In this document: positions 41,995-52,667 of the stretch, piece by piece
Position numbering within the stretch: position 1 is the stretch's first letter
Layout of the letters: each line of letters starts with the position of its first letter
Source of the DNA: Forficula auricularia
Taxonomy: Eukaryota > Arthropoda > Insecta > Dermaptera > Forficulidae
Assembly: GCA_024734495.1 (NCBI GenBank)
Contig: JALMQS010000681.1
Coordinates: forward strand, 6,481,542-6,545,541
DNA: 64,000 nt
Direction of reading: 5' to 3'
Position numbers and translations under genes: made by a program
The notes under the pieces: model-generated
What the model saw: only the letters and a program-made list of their open reading frames with translations
What the model was told of the DNA's origin: nothing
Databases searched by the model: none

Positions 41995-43830
41995 CTCGGC
42001 ACATAAACTTTCAATTTCATATAATTAAGGTTTAATAATCATATCAAAGGCAATATGTACTTCCTATATCAATTTCTAATCTTTTGGCTTACACGGGCCG
42101 CATTTGAAGAAAAAACAAATGCCTAGGCCGCATATAAAATATATATTAATAAAAATGGAAAATCTGCCCTTTTATTTCTTTTGGGGATATTTTTCAATTT
42201 CTTCTTATTTTTGAAAATTGTATATATTATAAATCAGATGTTTTTTAGTAAGTAGGTACATAAAAATCTAATGTTTCAAGGAAGTTTATATTATGTCCGC
42301 GTGTTCGGTTGACAGCCCTGGCCTATATCATGGTCAAAATCTTTCAAATACATTTTATTGCATTTATATTTACTTCAATTAAGAGTGTTTTTTTCATTGA
42401 CGAAAGTGAACAAATACTGTTACTGAAACGTTTGAATTTAAATTAAATGATTTCCTTTTTTTTAATATTGATTAAATTATTCTATTTATTTCTATTAAAT
42501 AATTCGAAAACAATTTCAATATAATAATATTTTATTATTTATTTTCATTTTATTTTTGTTATATTTATTTTATTTTATAATAATAATTTTATGTTTATAT
42601 ATATTTTTTATTTTGTGCATATGTATAGGTATATAAAAAAATAAGCAATGCTAGTGTATGTATTAAATACAGAAAATGAAAAAATGGGCATTCTACTGCT
42701 TAAAATAAAATTATTAAAAATTTTATTTTTATAGTGATGTTTTACATATTTATTTATATTCTATATTTTACTAGACTAGGGGTTGGGCAAATTTTGGCAC
42801 GCGTGCCAGACATGGCACACCAACGACTTTTTCTAACCCAGACTCATATTAAAGAAAATTAAATAAATATCTTCTATTCAATATTTTTATCTTGAAAAAG
42901 CCAGACAACAACATAAATTTTATTCATATTTTTTGTATCAATATACAACACTCTTGGTACAGATGAATAAGTCTTTTAAAATCTCGATCCATCTACTTTA
43001 GTACCGATTAATACGCCTATTGCTTTCTATTGCTGTTACTGTCATCAAGGCATGTCGACTGCCTCTCTTTATATTATTTGCTCGAAATAAGCCTAAAATT
43101 GTGACTAATTAATCGAAAACAATATCTCTCATTTATTCGCTTTAGTAGTTTGAAAAACAAAGGAAATATGTTGATTTAGTATGGAGCTTAATGAAGATTT
43201 CCATATAGGCTGAAAAATTGAAATTCTGAACGCGGACAAATACGAAAATCACCTAAAAATAGCTAGCCTCTTTGAGGTCCTCTGACAACGTCATTTTAAA
43301 GTTGATTAGTTGATTAAATTTAAATAAATTTGCCATAATTCTTTTTAAGGAGGTTTTTAAAGGGATACCTCACATCGCAAGATAACATTTTTTTGGGCCT
43401 ATAAAAAATTCGACCCTTCTTTTGATTACATTTTTAATAAAATATGATTTTTGAATTCGAGAAAAATGAATACTACATATGACTTGTATATTTAAACTTT
43501 GTATCTTTTCTAGTTTACTAGCCACACTTCTCCGACAGATATACAGCATATATACATACATATACAGACATACTTTGTACCGATACTAATAGGGTTCTGT
43601 TTTACTTTTAAACGGAACCCTAAAAATGAAAGTTTTCGAGTGAATTGAATAATAAATAAATAAATGTCACATACATGTGAAATATGCCTATATGGTATAT
43701 TTCTTAAATATATTATTACATGTTGAAATATATTTATTTAAGAGTTCAAGTTGGCTATAGAAACCTTATCTTGTGATCTTCTTTAAAATAATTGATTGAT
43801 TGTTTTTCTAAAAAAATAAATACAATCAAT
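41995..43830. other. AT-rich; a few repeat ends only
   Basis: At 42,778-42,830 GGGGTTGGGCAAATTTTGGC and GGCACACC resemble one end of a hAT-type element, but I find no partner end. At 43,589-43,620 GGGTTCTGTTTTACTT and ACGGAACCCTAAAAA resemble the end of a widespread insect repeat whose other part occurs at 58,495. The frame 43,370-43,561 is unassigned. Confidence 0.35.
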
Positions 43831-43835
43831 ACTAT

Positions 43836-44067
43836 ATAATAAAGCAGTAAGCAGTCACTTGGTTTGTCCGGTTTCGCCCACTTATGGCTCCCCCTCTTCA
43901 GGCCCTGACCCCTGTATACTCTATCTACCATAGACATTCCGGAAGCTTCTAGAAACTTCGGGAACATTCTGGAAGGACAGTCGTTCATAAGAATTGGACG
44001 CGGAGTGATGTTTAGCGACGGTTCGCGCGCCAGCAAGAAGCCCGCCGAAGGCGGGCTTTGCAGCTGG
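43836..44067 (+). mobile_element. Small Helitron-like element, copy 3
   Basis: Ends in CTGG followed by T (44,064-44,068), preceded at 10 bases by a 9-bp hairpin AAGCCCGCC GAA GGCGGGCTT. It begins near TACTATATAATAAAGC, which resembles Helitron 5' starts, though the first bases are not the canonical TC. About 230 bases without coding potential; the minus-strand frame across it is not a gene. Confidence 0.55.
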
Positions 44068-44093
44068 TTGTCTTATAAAACAATCTCAAAACG

Positions 44094-44150
44094 TTTATTT
44101 GAAATTCAAATGTTTCGGGTGAAATTCTCTCTTTATCAACGGAATTTAAA
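44094..44150 (-). ncRNA. Hammerhead-like remnant
   Basis: Minus strand reads GTTGATAAAGAGAGAATTTC, ACCCGAAACATTTG: a CUGAUGA-like start with two changes (C3, G8) and GAAAC kept. A similar remnant on the minus strand lies at 59,413-59,452. Not expected to cleave. Confidence 0.35.
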
Positions 44151-44189
44151 AAAATAGTTAATTTAAATGAAGCAATACCATTATATATA

Positions 44190-44405
44190 AAAATACATGA
44201 TCCTCATCCACATAAGCTCTTCGGGGGAGTGAAACTTTAATTTTAAAACCCACTAAGAGATCATGACAAATAAAATTTATTAAAATTAAGAAATTTAAAT
44301 TATTCTTTTAAAACCCACTAATTGTTTACGACAAATAAAATGTATTAAAATTAGGACAATTTAAATTATTATTTTAAAATCAAGGCATGTCTTTTATTTT
44401 CCCTC
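44190..44405 (+). repeat. Tandem repeat block, inverted partner of 46,590-46,810
   Basis: TTTTAAAACCCACTAA recurs at about 44,243 and 44,309 with AAATTTATTAAAATTAAG-type sequence between (period about 66). The outer edge AGTGAAACTTTAATTTTAAA is repeated in complement at about 46,769-46,790. The two blocks may be the ends of one larger element now holding a hAT copy and an H1 palindrome. Confidence 0.55.
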
Positions 44406-44409
44406 TAAT

Positions 44410-45550
44410 AGGTCAATTCCCCTTTATTGTAACAAAAAATTCAAACAGATACATCGCTAAAGAAGTTTCACTTAAAAAAAAACAATCATAAGATAATGTC
44501 TATTTCTATTGATGCTACATGAGATCTGTCTATCTTTTACCGCCTTTGGATAAACAATTACCCAATTGACATATATATTTTTAATATCAGGTCACTCAAC
44601 TGTGGACGTTGCTTTAAATGGCTTATATATATGTATACATCTCCCCTAATATTAATATTATCATCATGAGCATAAACTCCTTTGACATGCTCTGAGTGCT
44701 CTGCGTTTTTCTATTTCCAATTTGACTATGGTAATGTAACACGCGCATTAGGAAGACACGTTTCACAAAGCATCCATTCATTATTCAATGTTTCTGAATT
44801 GTTTTCACTTTTGTCTGTCTGTGTGGGTGTCTATTTACTAATCTTAATTAAAACCTCAATATCAATGAACGGAAAATCTCACAATTTGAAATCTCTACCG
44901 AATTAAAAACTTTTGATTTTAATTATAGCCAATTTCTTAACATCGAATTTCATCCCATTTTAAAAATGAAGTAGATGACCCATAGGTGGCCACCCTTAAG
45001 TTTGAAAATAAACCATAAACTTTTAATCCCAAATACCAAAGCCAGATGACTCAAATAAACACAAGCTTTGTGAGCTTTAATTTGATTATAGATAAATAGC
45101 CGTACCTAAAGCTTATATTTTTGTGATTTAAATTATTGAAGGTTACATTTTTATTAGAATCATACATTATTATTTATTATTTATTGAACCCAACACTCGC
45201 TTACATGCAGTCGCTTAATCTGAAATCGAAACGTCGCCGTCGTAGTTATGTTGTATTATTTATTTTAATATTTAATTTTTTTTATTTATTTTCGTAACAC
45301 CGAAAGTTGGCATGAAAAGGTTTTTCGTTTTGTGATTTTCTCAAAAATGGCTCCAACATTTTTTTTTTGAAAAAGTGTACTTATCAAGTGTCATAAGTTA
45401 TTAATCGTGTATAAATTTTAATCCGATTGAAATACCATAAAGGAAGAGGGTGTAAATTAGGAGTGTCGCAAAATAAATATTCTAATCGTTCATATCTCGT
45501 TTATGGTAAGTCGTAGAGCTTTGGGATTTTAAACTTAAACTATCTCTCTA
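44410..45550. other. No gene; one decayed hammerhead-like phrase
   Basis: At about 45,228-45,240 CGAAACGTCGCCGTC recalls the remnant at 33,709. The frame 44,682-44,906 has no recognisable domain. Confidence 0.35.
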
Positions 45551-45553
45551 GAG

Positions 45554-46113
45554 CAGGGCTGTCCAACCCACGGTCCGCGGGCTGCATGCGGTCCGGCCCT
45601 TCAATGAATGCGGCCCGACATAAATCATAAACTTCCTTTAAACATTGACATTTATTACCTACTTAATGAAACATTTATACATTATATCTGATACAATATA
45701 TCCTGATAGTTTTTTTTCTCTAAAATAAGCAATCCGAAAATCTACTGAAAAGTTTTCAAAAAAATAACAAATTTTAAATTTTTAATCTGGACGAAAATTC
45801 AATATTTCCGGAAAATATAAACACTATTTCGGTCTGTTTTCGATTCCATATTCATTATATATAAATTTTTTACCTGTCAATTTTCTGAAACTTAAAATCT
45901 TCAACAAAACTTCAACACCTACGCCCTCCACACTTTCTCTTAATCTATTCCTCCTTCTCTTCGATAATTCAGGGATCTTTCGAGATTCATAGAAGCCGCA
46001 TCTTCATGGGCCCCTACTTGCATTCGATAGCATTAAAAAAAAATTATCTGCGGTCTGCGACATTTTTATTTCTTCAATCGTGGCCCGTGTAAGATAAAGG
46101 TTGGACACCCCTG
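45554..46113. mobile_element. hAT non-autonomous element
   Basis: Termini CAGGGCTGTCCAACC and the complement of CAGGGGTGTCCAACC, flanked by CTCTAGAG and ATGTAGAG (6 of 8 identical). Subterminal GTCCGCGGGCTGCATGCGG and GGCCCGTG motifs are typical of a common hAT miniature family. No coding frame is preserved in its 560 bases. Confidence 0.78.
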
Positions 46114-46371
46114 ATGTAGAGCCTAGAAGAAGTACCTCAAGATTTTGGCTAAAATCGAAGAAACGGAAGTACATGTTTACTCAAAGATTTTTGGTATTTT
46201 GCAATTTTGTCTTTTTTCAGATTTTCACAAAACGGCTTGGAGGAAACATAAATTGAAGTAATTTTAATGAGAAACTAATGTAAAAGCCTTGTGGTGCTCA
46301 TATCAGTTGGTTTTTATTGAGGGAACAAATAAAAGAGTGTGTCTTCTGCTGGAATTATAAATTTAATTTAT

Positions 46372-46416
46372 AACGAGACTAGTTTCGAGGGCTTTGCCAT
46401 ATTCATCAGTCTATTA
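46372..46416 (-). ncRNA. Hammerhead ribozyme, H1 copy 2 left arm (minus)
   Basis: CTGATGA at 46,403-46,409 (complement), GAAACTAGTC with GUC at 46,377-46,379. Stem II reads TATGGC AAA GCCCTC, with two pairs lost compared with the 41 kb copy. Stem III loop is only TA. Weakened but core intact. Confidence 0.6.
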
Positions 46417-46436
46417 CAATTATTACAAACAAATTG

Positions 46437-46485
46437 CAATAGACTGATGAAGAGAGCAAAGTCCTCGAAACTAGTCTCGTTATAA
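46437..46485 (+). ncRNA. Hammerhead ribozyme, H1 copy 2 right arm (plus)
   Basis: CTGATGA at 46,444-46,450, stem II GAGAGC AAA GTCCTC (one mismatch, one wobble), GAAACTAGTC with GTC at 46,474-46,476. The stem III loop is TA instead of TATA in the 41 and 20 kb copies. Confidence 0.68.
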
Positions 46486-46589
46486 ATAAAGTTTATAATT
46501 GCAGCAGAAGATCACACTCTTTTATTGTCTCCTTCAATATATAAAAAATTCTGCTACCCTCGTCAAAAAACTTTCAATTTGATTTTAAT

Positions 46590-46810
46590 TAAAAATCAAA
46601 AGATTAATCCAATTGATTAATCCAATCATTTTTAAAATAATATTTTTAAATTTCCTAATTTTAATAAATTTTATTTGTCATGATGTCATGAAAAATTAGT
46701 GGTTTTTAAAATAATAATTTAAATTTCCTAATTTTAATAAATTTTGTCATGAAATATTAGTGGGTTTTAAAATTAAAGTTTCACTTCCCCCGTGAGCTCA
46801 TGTGGATGAA
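46590..46810 (-). repeat. Tandem repeat block, inverted partner of 44,190-44,405
   Basis: AAATTTCCTAATTTTAATAA occurs twice (about 46,649 and 46,723) in complement to the 44.2 kb block, and the edge TTAAAGTTTCACTTCCCCCG is the complement of the left one. Confidence 0.55.
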
Positions 46811-46825
46811 GCTCACACATTTTTT

Positions 46826-47110
46826 TTACTTTACCATACAGTATATGGTCAAGTATTGTAGTCGTGAATGAAAAAAGTGTTTTTTTTCCTTCTTTTTTTC
46901 GAAATATATAAAAAACGGCTGAAACTATTTTGATTAAAAAAATTGAGCAAAACCATGGCATTTCGATCTACAAAAAAGCTCTAATAAGTGAACATCGAAA
47001 AAATTATATTTTCCGAGATAATAATTGTTTTGTCAAAATGTCTGTTAGTTAATTAGTCTGGCTGGTTGTCTGGTTGTCTGGTTGGGTGTCCGTTAGTCTG
47101 TGCGTTACCA
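46826..47110 (-). repeat. Hairpin-ended repeat, family D, copy 2
   Basis: Inverse of 16,900-17,150: starts TTACTTTACCATACAGTATATGGTCAAGTATTGTAGTCG (read in parts; the hairpin is one base less perfect) and continues with ACGGCTGAAAC and TCTACAAAAAAGC. The right part has a GTCTGGTTGTCTGG tandem. No frame of interest. Confidence 0.55.
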
Positions 47111-47204
47111 AATTTTTTGTCTTTCTATGCCTTTTGTTAAAAATGAAGAAAGTTTTTGAACACTACTGTGGAGAGAAGAAGGAAACATTTATTTGTTTCA
47201 TTCA

Positions 47205-47270
47205 TTGACCCTTTGAAACCCTGAAGAAGGAGGGAAAAATCCTCCGAAACGTCGGTTTGAAAGGAAAGGA
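47205..47270 (+). ncRNA. Best H2 hammerhead ribozyme (single, plus)
   Basis: CTGAAGA at 47,221-47,227, one extra A, stem II GGAGG gaaaaat CCTCC (5 perfect pairs), GAAACGTC at 47,246-47,253. Stem I is long: CCTTTGAAACC (47,210-47,220) pairs with GGTTTGAAAGG (47,254-47,264), 10 of 11 pairs with one central G-G mismatch. Stem III is ACGU without a loop, so two copies could pair with each other. The family outer end GGGCTGCCTTCCATTAC follows at about 47,337. The left arm seen in the other H2 copies is missing here. Confidence 0.78.
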
Positions 47271-47404
47271 GGAAGGATTCCAATAAATTACACCTTATTT
47301 TATATTTGTTAATTTTTTCTTTCCTCACTACCTCTGGGCTGCCTTCCATTACTTTCAATTACTAGTTTGAATATCGAAACTAAATTTCACACGTAGTTTT
47401 GGTC

Positions 47405-47800
47405 CATTGAGATTAAGATCTGATTAGATTTTTGGTGCACATCGACCCAAAATTAAGGGGGGTGGAGGGGTGTTAAAAATTAAAAATCTAGGCCATTTGA
47501 GCAAACTCAACCAAATTTTGTATACATAATCAGAGGACCCCCAGAAGTCTAAAAATGCAAAAACTAACCGCCCAAAGTGGAGAGGAGGGTCAAAAAATGA
47601 AAATTTAGGCCCTTGTACCAAACTCAACCAAATTTTGTATACATAATCAGTCAGTCATAGCCAGGAGTCTAAAAATGCAAAAACTAACCCCCCTACACGA
47701 ATTTAAATACTTTTATTAAATATTAAATATAAGTGAGGGGCCAGGTTGTATGGTAAAGTCACGTGGACGGCCACATCAGAACACGTCAGCTTATTTTTTT
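47405..47800. mobile_element. Helitron-like internal fragments and family D edge
   Basis: Two copies of CAAACTCAACCAAATTTTGT (about 47,503 and 47,622) with TACATAATCAG, as in the Helitron-like copies. TGTATGGTAAAGTCACGTGG at about 47,747 and the following GGCCACATCAGAACA are repeated in complement at 50,890-50,935. So 47.4-47.8 and 50.9-51.5 kb form an inverted pair. Confidence 0.4.
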
Positions 47801-48617
47801 AATCTTGCATTTATTATTTATTTCCACTATCCAACCCTATTCCTAATTTGGATGCTGTCTCTCATGGGAAATATTTATTTTCGGTTCATTCTGGTATATA
47901 GAAATATCATCAAATATTAGTTTAAATAGCCTTTGATAATTAAATTTTTTCGCCAACTTCCAATCACGTTCTTTTGGTGAAATAAATGCTGATACGGGTG
48001 GTGTGAATCACACCCTGTATAACTAATTATAATTAATATTAAAATATCAGTGTTTATTTGATGAATGAATGAAAAATAAAAATGTTCGATTTAACATGTT
48101 TTTTTACGTACTTGACGTTGCGATGTTTCATTGAAATATTTCTCCGGGAGAAAGAGCTGTCCATCAGATGCCACGAATACTATTTACTTAAGAGTTTAAC
48201 TCGCCAAACGAAACGAACGTATCTATCTCTGAGCTTTTTGTTTCCATTTTTCAAGGGGCCAAATGTTTATCCGTAAACAAGCCTATAAGAAAGAAAGAGA
48301 TAGAGAGTGAGAGAAAAGCAAAGTATTAAAAGTTTTTTTTTTGCTTTTTGTATTTGTGTTCTTTTTTAAAAGCTTTTTCTTCTTTCCCTTGAATTGTTTT
48401 CGACTAATAAGAGGTCTGTTAATTTACCCCTTCTTTTTGCCCGATTCATAATTATCCAGAGTGTACAAAGATAATTAATTGAGCGTAAGCTGAAAGCTTA
48501 TTTTCTTTTATTTTAATAAATTATATACTTAGAATATCATATTGAAAAATTAAGGTTGTTGTATCAGCAAGTGCATTTTCTTAAGATTTTTTTTTTGAAA
48601 TTTAGACAGATTACACT
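47800..48617. other. No feature recognised
   Basis: AT-rich. The frame 48,082-48,276 shows no known motif. Confidence 0.35.
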
Positions 48618-48992
48618 CCTCGACAAAAATTAAAACAAAAATTGCTCCTCGTAAACCTAACGATGGATTCCAGCAGAGTTGTATATGCTGATTATCCTCC
48701 AATTTCCCGATTTTTTACAACACGTCAGAGTTTTGAAATATTTTCGATCAAAATGACGAAAAGGCCATTTCGACCCATTTTCGAGTCCCATTAAATATTA
48801 AACAACAATATTTAAAATCAAAATATATTGTTGACCTAATAGAAAACAGCTTCCTCTTTGGTTTTCAAATTACCATTTGAATTTAGCTCAATTAGAACTC
48901 GAGTTATAACTAAAAAACTAAAACTACGTGATTATAAAGGATAATAAACATAGATACAAGCTACTTGACCATACCCTGTATGGTAAAGTAAA
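48618..48992 (+). repeat. Hairpin-ended repeat, family D2, copy 1
   Basis: Matches 58,590-58,925: CGTAAACCTAACGATGG, GATTTTTTACAACACGTCAG, TCAATTAGAACTCGAGTTAT. Ends in the hairpin ACCATACCCTGTATGGT plus AAAGTAAAAA at 48,967-48,993, sharing the terminus with family D but a different body. Confidence 0.6.
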
Positions 48993-48994
48993 AA

Positions 48995-50545
48995 AATCCT
49001 AAACATATTTGACATTTATTTGAAGATGTTTTAATAAAACGAGTTTTAGCTATTAATAATAACCAATAGTGACACATTTTTTATAATAATTAATCAAAGT
49101 TGTCTCATATATAACATACATATTTAACAAAAATTCACTATATATAATGATTATTAATGATATTCAGGAATAAATTATAATTTAGGCTTATCAGTAGTAG
49201 TAAAAACTTTCCACCCTTCATATATTTTTGTGCACGACTCAACAGAAAATAAAGCCAACGTACAAATAGAGTTTTTTCCTTCGCTCTCAACTCTCTCGAG
49301 ATTGGAACAACCTTCCTCAAATTCATTAAAATGAATGAATAGAGCTTATAGTGTCGTCATCATATCTGCAATAGCGTCACATTGTTTTTCCAATGATCGA
49401 TGACCTTCTAAGGGAAGGGATTTTGAAGAAGGGTTGTTTGTTGGTGATTAATCAGCTCTTCAAGTCCCTTAAGACCTCACCTGCCTGTGGGGAAAAATAA
49501 GGGGCTTGTTAGAAGGTGAAACATGGCTAATGTCAGGAACAAATTTGAGACAGAATGTTTACAACCGTAAATTTATTAAAAGGAAGAAAAAAAGTAAATA
49601 GAGTTCTTTGTGATTCAGATAATAATAATAAATTAAGTTTTTTAATCCAGTAGATTTTCTGTAATCTGACATACTTATATATATCGGACCGGTGGGTGTC
49701 GGATTATTGGATTTTGAATAAAAACATAAATCTACAAGGACAAATCATATTGCTTATTAGTACATAAATAAACATAGCAAAACTAAAAAAACAATAGACT
49801 CTAAAAAAGAATCAAAATAAATATAGATATACAGGGTGGGGCATAAAGATCTCCCACATTTTGAAGGGGTATAAAAAATGAAAAAATTTAACTAGAAAAA
49901 AACCTGAATATATTTTTTAAAAGAACATTTAGTAATTTTTTTTAAATGTGTTTTAAGCATTACCTATATCAGGCAAAAAAAGGGAAGGGGCTCAAAAATG
50001 AAAATTTCGACCAAACTCAACCAAATTTTGTATACATATTCTGTGGACTCCCAGAAGGCTAGAAATGAAAAACTAACCAACCACAACGAGAGGGGGGGGG
50101 GGTCAAAAATGAAAATTCTAGTCTTTTCGACGACTTTCAGAGAAAATGCGAGGCCCGAGGGCCTTCAAAATTCAAAACAAAACCCTGAATAATAAAATAA
50201 AAACAATTTTATTTTAATTTTTATTTCAGATAGACTTTGTGCGCTTCAACATTAACAAATTCAGTTATTATAAGACCCCTAAAATTGTTAGCCTCCGGGG
50301 CAGCTGCCTCAGATAGGCCCTTACGTTAAAAAAAATGGTTGAAACTCTGTTGCTTCCACCCTTTCGGACAAATAATTAAAAATAATCTATTCCATCTCGG
50401 ATCTACTAAATGATGAATTTTTGGGATTTTTCTTAATAAATAATTTTGTTAAGTCAATGGTGTGGGATCCTTGGTAAAACTTTTTAAATAAATTAAAGAA
50501 AATTTTCAAAAATTTCAGAAACTTTTTAAAATTTAAAATATAAAA
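48995..50545. other. Mostly unassigned, with repeat fragments
   Basis: A Helitron-like phrase (ACCAAACTCAACCAAATTTT, about 50,010) and a run of G (about 50,091-50,102) lie near 50 kb. A SINE-2 body piece is at about 50,340-50,460 (AATCTATTCCATCTCGGATC). 49,180-49,520 looks like ordinary non-repetitive sequence. No coding frame supported. Confidence 0.35.
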
Positions 50546-50546
50546 T

Positions 50547-50649
50547 ACTAGTAGGTTTCACAAAAATAAAAAGACAAGATGCTTATTTAACACGACTCAA
50601 TGATGCTAAATAAGCATCTTGTCTTTTATTTTTGTGAAACCTACCTAGT
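50547..50649. repeat. Short palindrome (43-bp arms)
   Basis: Arms about 50,547-50,590 and 50,606-50,649 are nearly perfect inverted copies (AAGACAAGATGCTTATTTA and its complement) with a 15-base spacer. No hammerhead core. Confidence 0.8.
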
Positions 50650-50879
50650 ATGTTATCTCGATTCACGGTGGCGCTGAGGATTCTGTATAAGGTTATGTCG
50701 AAAAGCTCGTTTTTCAGCGGTTTTTTGATGCTAAATGGTGGATTTATTTTAATTTATCCAAATATTTTGAAAAATTTCAAGCTTTGCAATATTCCTTTCT
50801 CGGTGGACCTTTTTTGTGCAAATACGCAATGGGTTGTGCTAGCCATGCTTAACAATCTATTATAGTGTTCGCACTAAAA

Positions 50880-51520
50880 ATAAACTGTCGATGTTCTGAT
50901 GTGGCCATGTCCACTTAGCTTTACCATACAGCCTTGGCCCTCACTTGTATTTAATGTTTAGTCAAATTATTTATAATCATGTTGGGGAGGGGGAGTTAGT
51001 TTTTGCATTTTCAGACTCCTGTGGGCCCACTGATCATGTTATACAAAATTTGGCTGTGAGTTTGGTTCTAAGGGCTCTATATTTTCTTGCATATTTTGAC
51101 TATACACCCCCCCTCCCCATTTTGGGCGGTTAGTTTTTGCATTTTGAGACTTCTGGGTGCCCCACTGATTATGTACACAAAATTTGGCTGAGTTTTGGTA
51201 CAAGGGCCTATATTTTCATTCATTGACTATACACCCCTGCCCATTTTGGGCTGCTAGTTTTTTCATTTTGGGCACTCCTGGGGGCCCACTGATTGTGTAT
51301 ACCAAATTTAGTTGAGTTTGGTAATGGCACGAAGATTTTCGTTTTTTGACCCCCCCCTCCCCATTTTGGGAGGTCAGTTTTTTGTATTTTTAGGACTCCT
51401 GAGGATCCCGCTGATTATGTGCATAAAAATGGCCAAGATTTTTTAATTTTTAACGCCCCTCTCCCCCCCCCCCTTAATTTTGGGTCGATATGCACCAAAA
51501 TCTAATCAACAGCTCTTTAA
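50880..51520. mobile_element. Helitron-like internal fragments, inverted partner of 47.4-47.8 kb
   Basis: GTTAGTTTTTGCATTTT recurs at about 50,995 and 51,130, with ACAAAATTTGGCTGAG between, as in the bodies of the Helitron-like copies. No terminus is recognised. Confidence 0.4.
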
Positions 51521-51702
51521 TCTCGAAATGCACCAAAAAACCAAGTGTGAACATTTGGTTTTGATATTCACACCAGTTTTTTGAGTTAGCTCGTCCACAA
51601 AAACTTGGTTGCGCACGAGACTAACTAACAGACATTTTGACTTAAACAATTATTTATCTCGACAAATATAGTAATTTTCACTTATTAAAGCTTTTTTGTA
51701 GA

Positions 51703-51856
51703 GCGATCAGCCTGCTAACAAAGTGGACCCGGGTTCGAATCCGACTCGAGGCATCCGGCTAAAATCTGACCCCAGGGTAGAGACAAATTTTTAAAATAAT
51801 AATAAGTAGGATCGTAAATTGGCTTATGGCTAAGAAAGGCCGAAAAACTAAAAAAA
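51703..51856 (+). mobile_element. tRNA-derived SINE-1, copy 3 (5'-truncated)
   Basis: Plus-strand copy with B box GGTTCGAATCC at 51,732-51,742, tail GGCTTATGGCTAAGAAAGGC and an A-rich end. It begins within the tRNA-like head (GATCAGCCTGCTAACA), so the A-box part is missing. Confidence 0.8.
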
Positions 51857-51859
51857 AGC

Positions 51860-52660
51860 TATTCTTATTTGTTTATTTATTTTATTTTTATAGAATACTC
51901 ATTCTCAGTAGGGGTCACCAAGCAAGGACTTGACAACGGTCGGTCGCCCACCCTGAACTCGTATTCTGAAAATATAATTCTATTTGAATTCGCGGAAATA
52001 AATTTGCACAAGTCTCTCCCACCGAGTATCTTCCTCTGCCCATCACTCGTCCACCCACAATTTATTTACACCAAATACGAAACCAATCTACTATCTGAAT
52101 CCGGTTTTTTTTTTTATACTACAATTGAAAATATATCGAGTTGTTGGTGAGAATTTCCAGTTCCAATGGATAGGAAGTTGATAGGTTGACACTGACCTAC
52201 AATAGGATATCCCATAGCAGCACCCAGTCGGAAACGATTTGAAAATGAAAACAGCGAGAGAAAATCCATTTGCATGAATATCGAGGTCAGTATTTCACTC
52301 TCAAAAAGTACAAAATGTACCATCAATCCATTTGATTTAATACAATTAAACCGAAAGAAGAGAGAGAGGAAAAAAGCGTAATCAATTATCCGTGAAACGT
52401 TTATTTATTTATTTGGTCCATAGAATTGATAATTAATCGGAATTAGATGCTAACACATTCTAGTGGGACAAGTATAGTACTAATTTAACAAAAACAAACA
52501 AAAAATGCCGCATAGCTTGTGTACACTACATTACCATGTTTTATAAACAATGCAACAAAACATATTTCTAAGACTAAATACAAGTATATTTATAAACCAA
52601 ATACCATTAATTAGTGATTCATTACCTGATGGGCAAGAAATTTGAAATTCGATTTATTGT
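51860..52660. other. No feature recognised
   Basis: Two opposite frames (51,869-52,150 plus; 52,114-52,326 minus) have no recognisable domain. Composition is less AT-biased than the flanks. Confidence 0.3.
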
Positions 52661-52667
52661 CATAGAT

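Larger units (their letters stand above)
46326..46555. repeat. Hammerhead palindrome, family H1, copy 2
   Basis: Arms of about 95 bases carry GTGTCTTCTGCTGGAATTAT on the left and its near complement on the right, around TTATTACAAACAAA. Simpler than the 41 kb locus because nothing is inserted in it. One motif per strand, listed separately. Confidence 0.8.

Noticed and set aside
43755..44036. 93-residue minus-strand frame
   Set aside because: Runs across the end of a small Helitron-like element into AT-rich flank; no domain.
51869..52326. Two opposite frames of 93 and 70 residues
   Set aside because: No recognisable domain, no splice or promoter evidence, and overlap on opposite strands.
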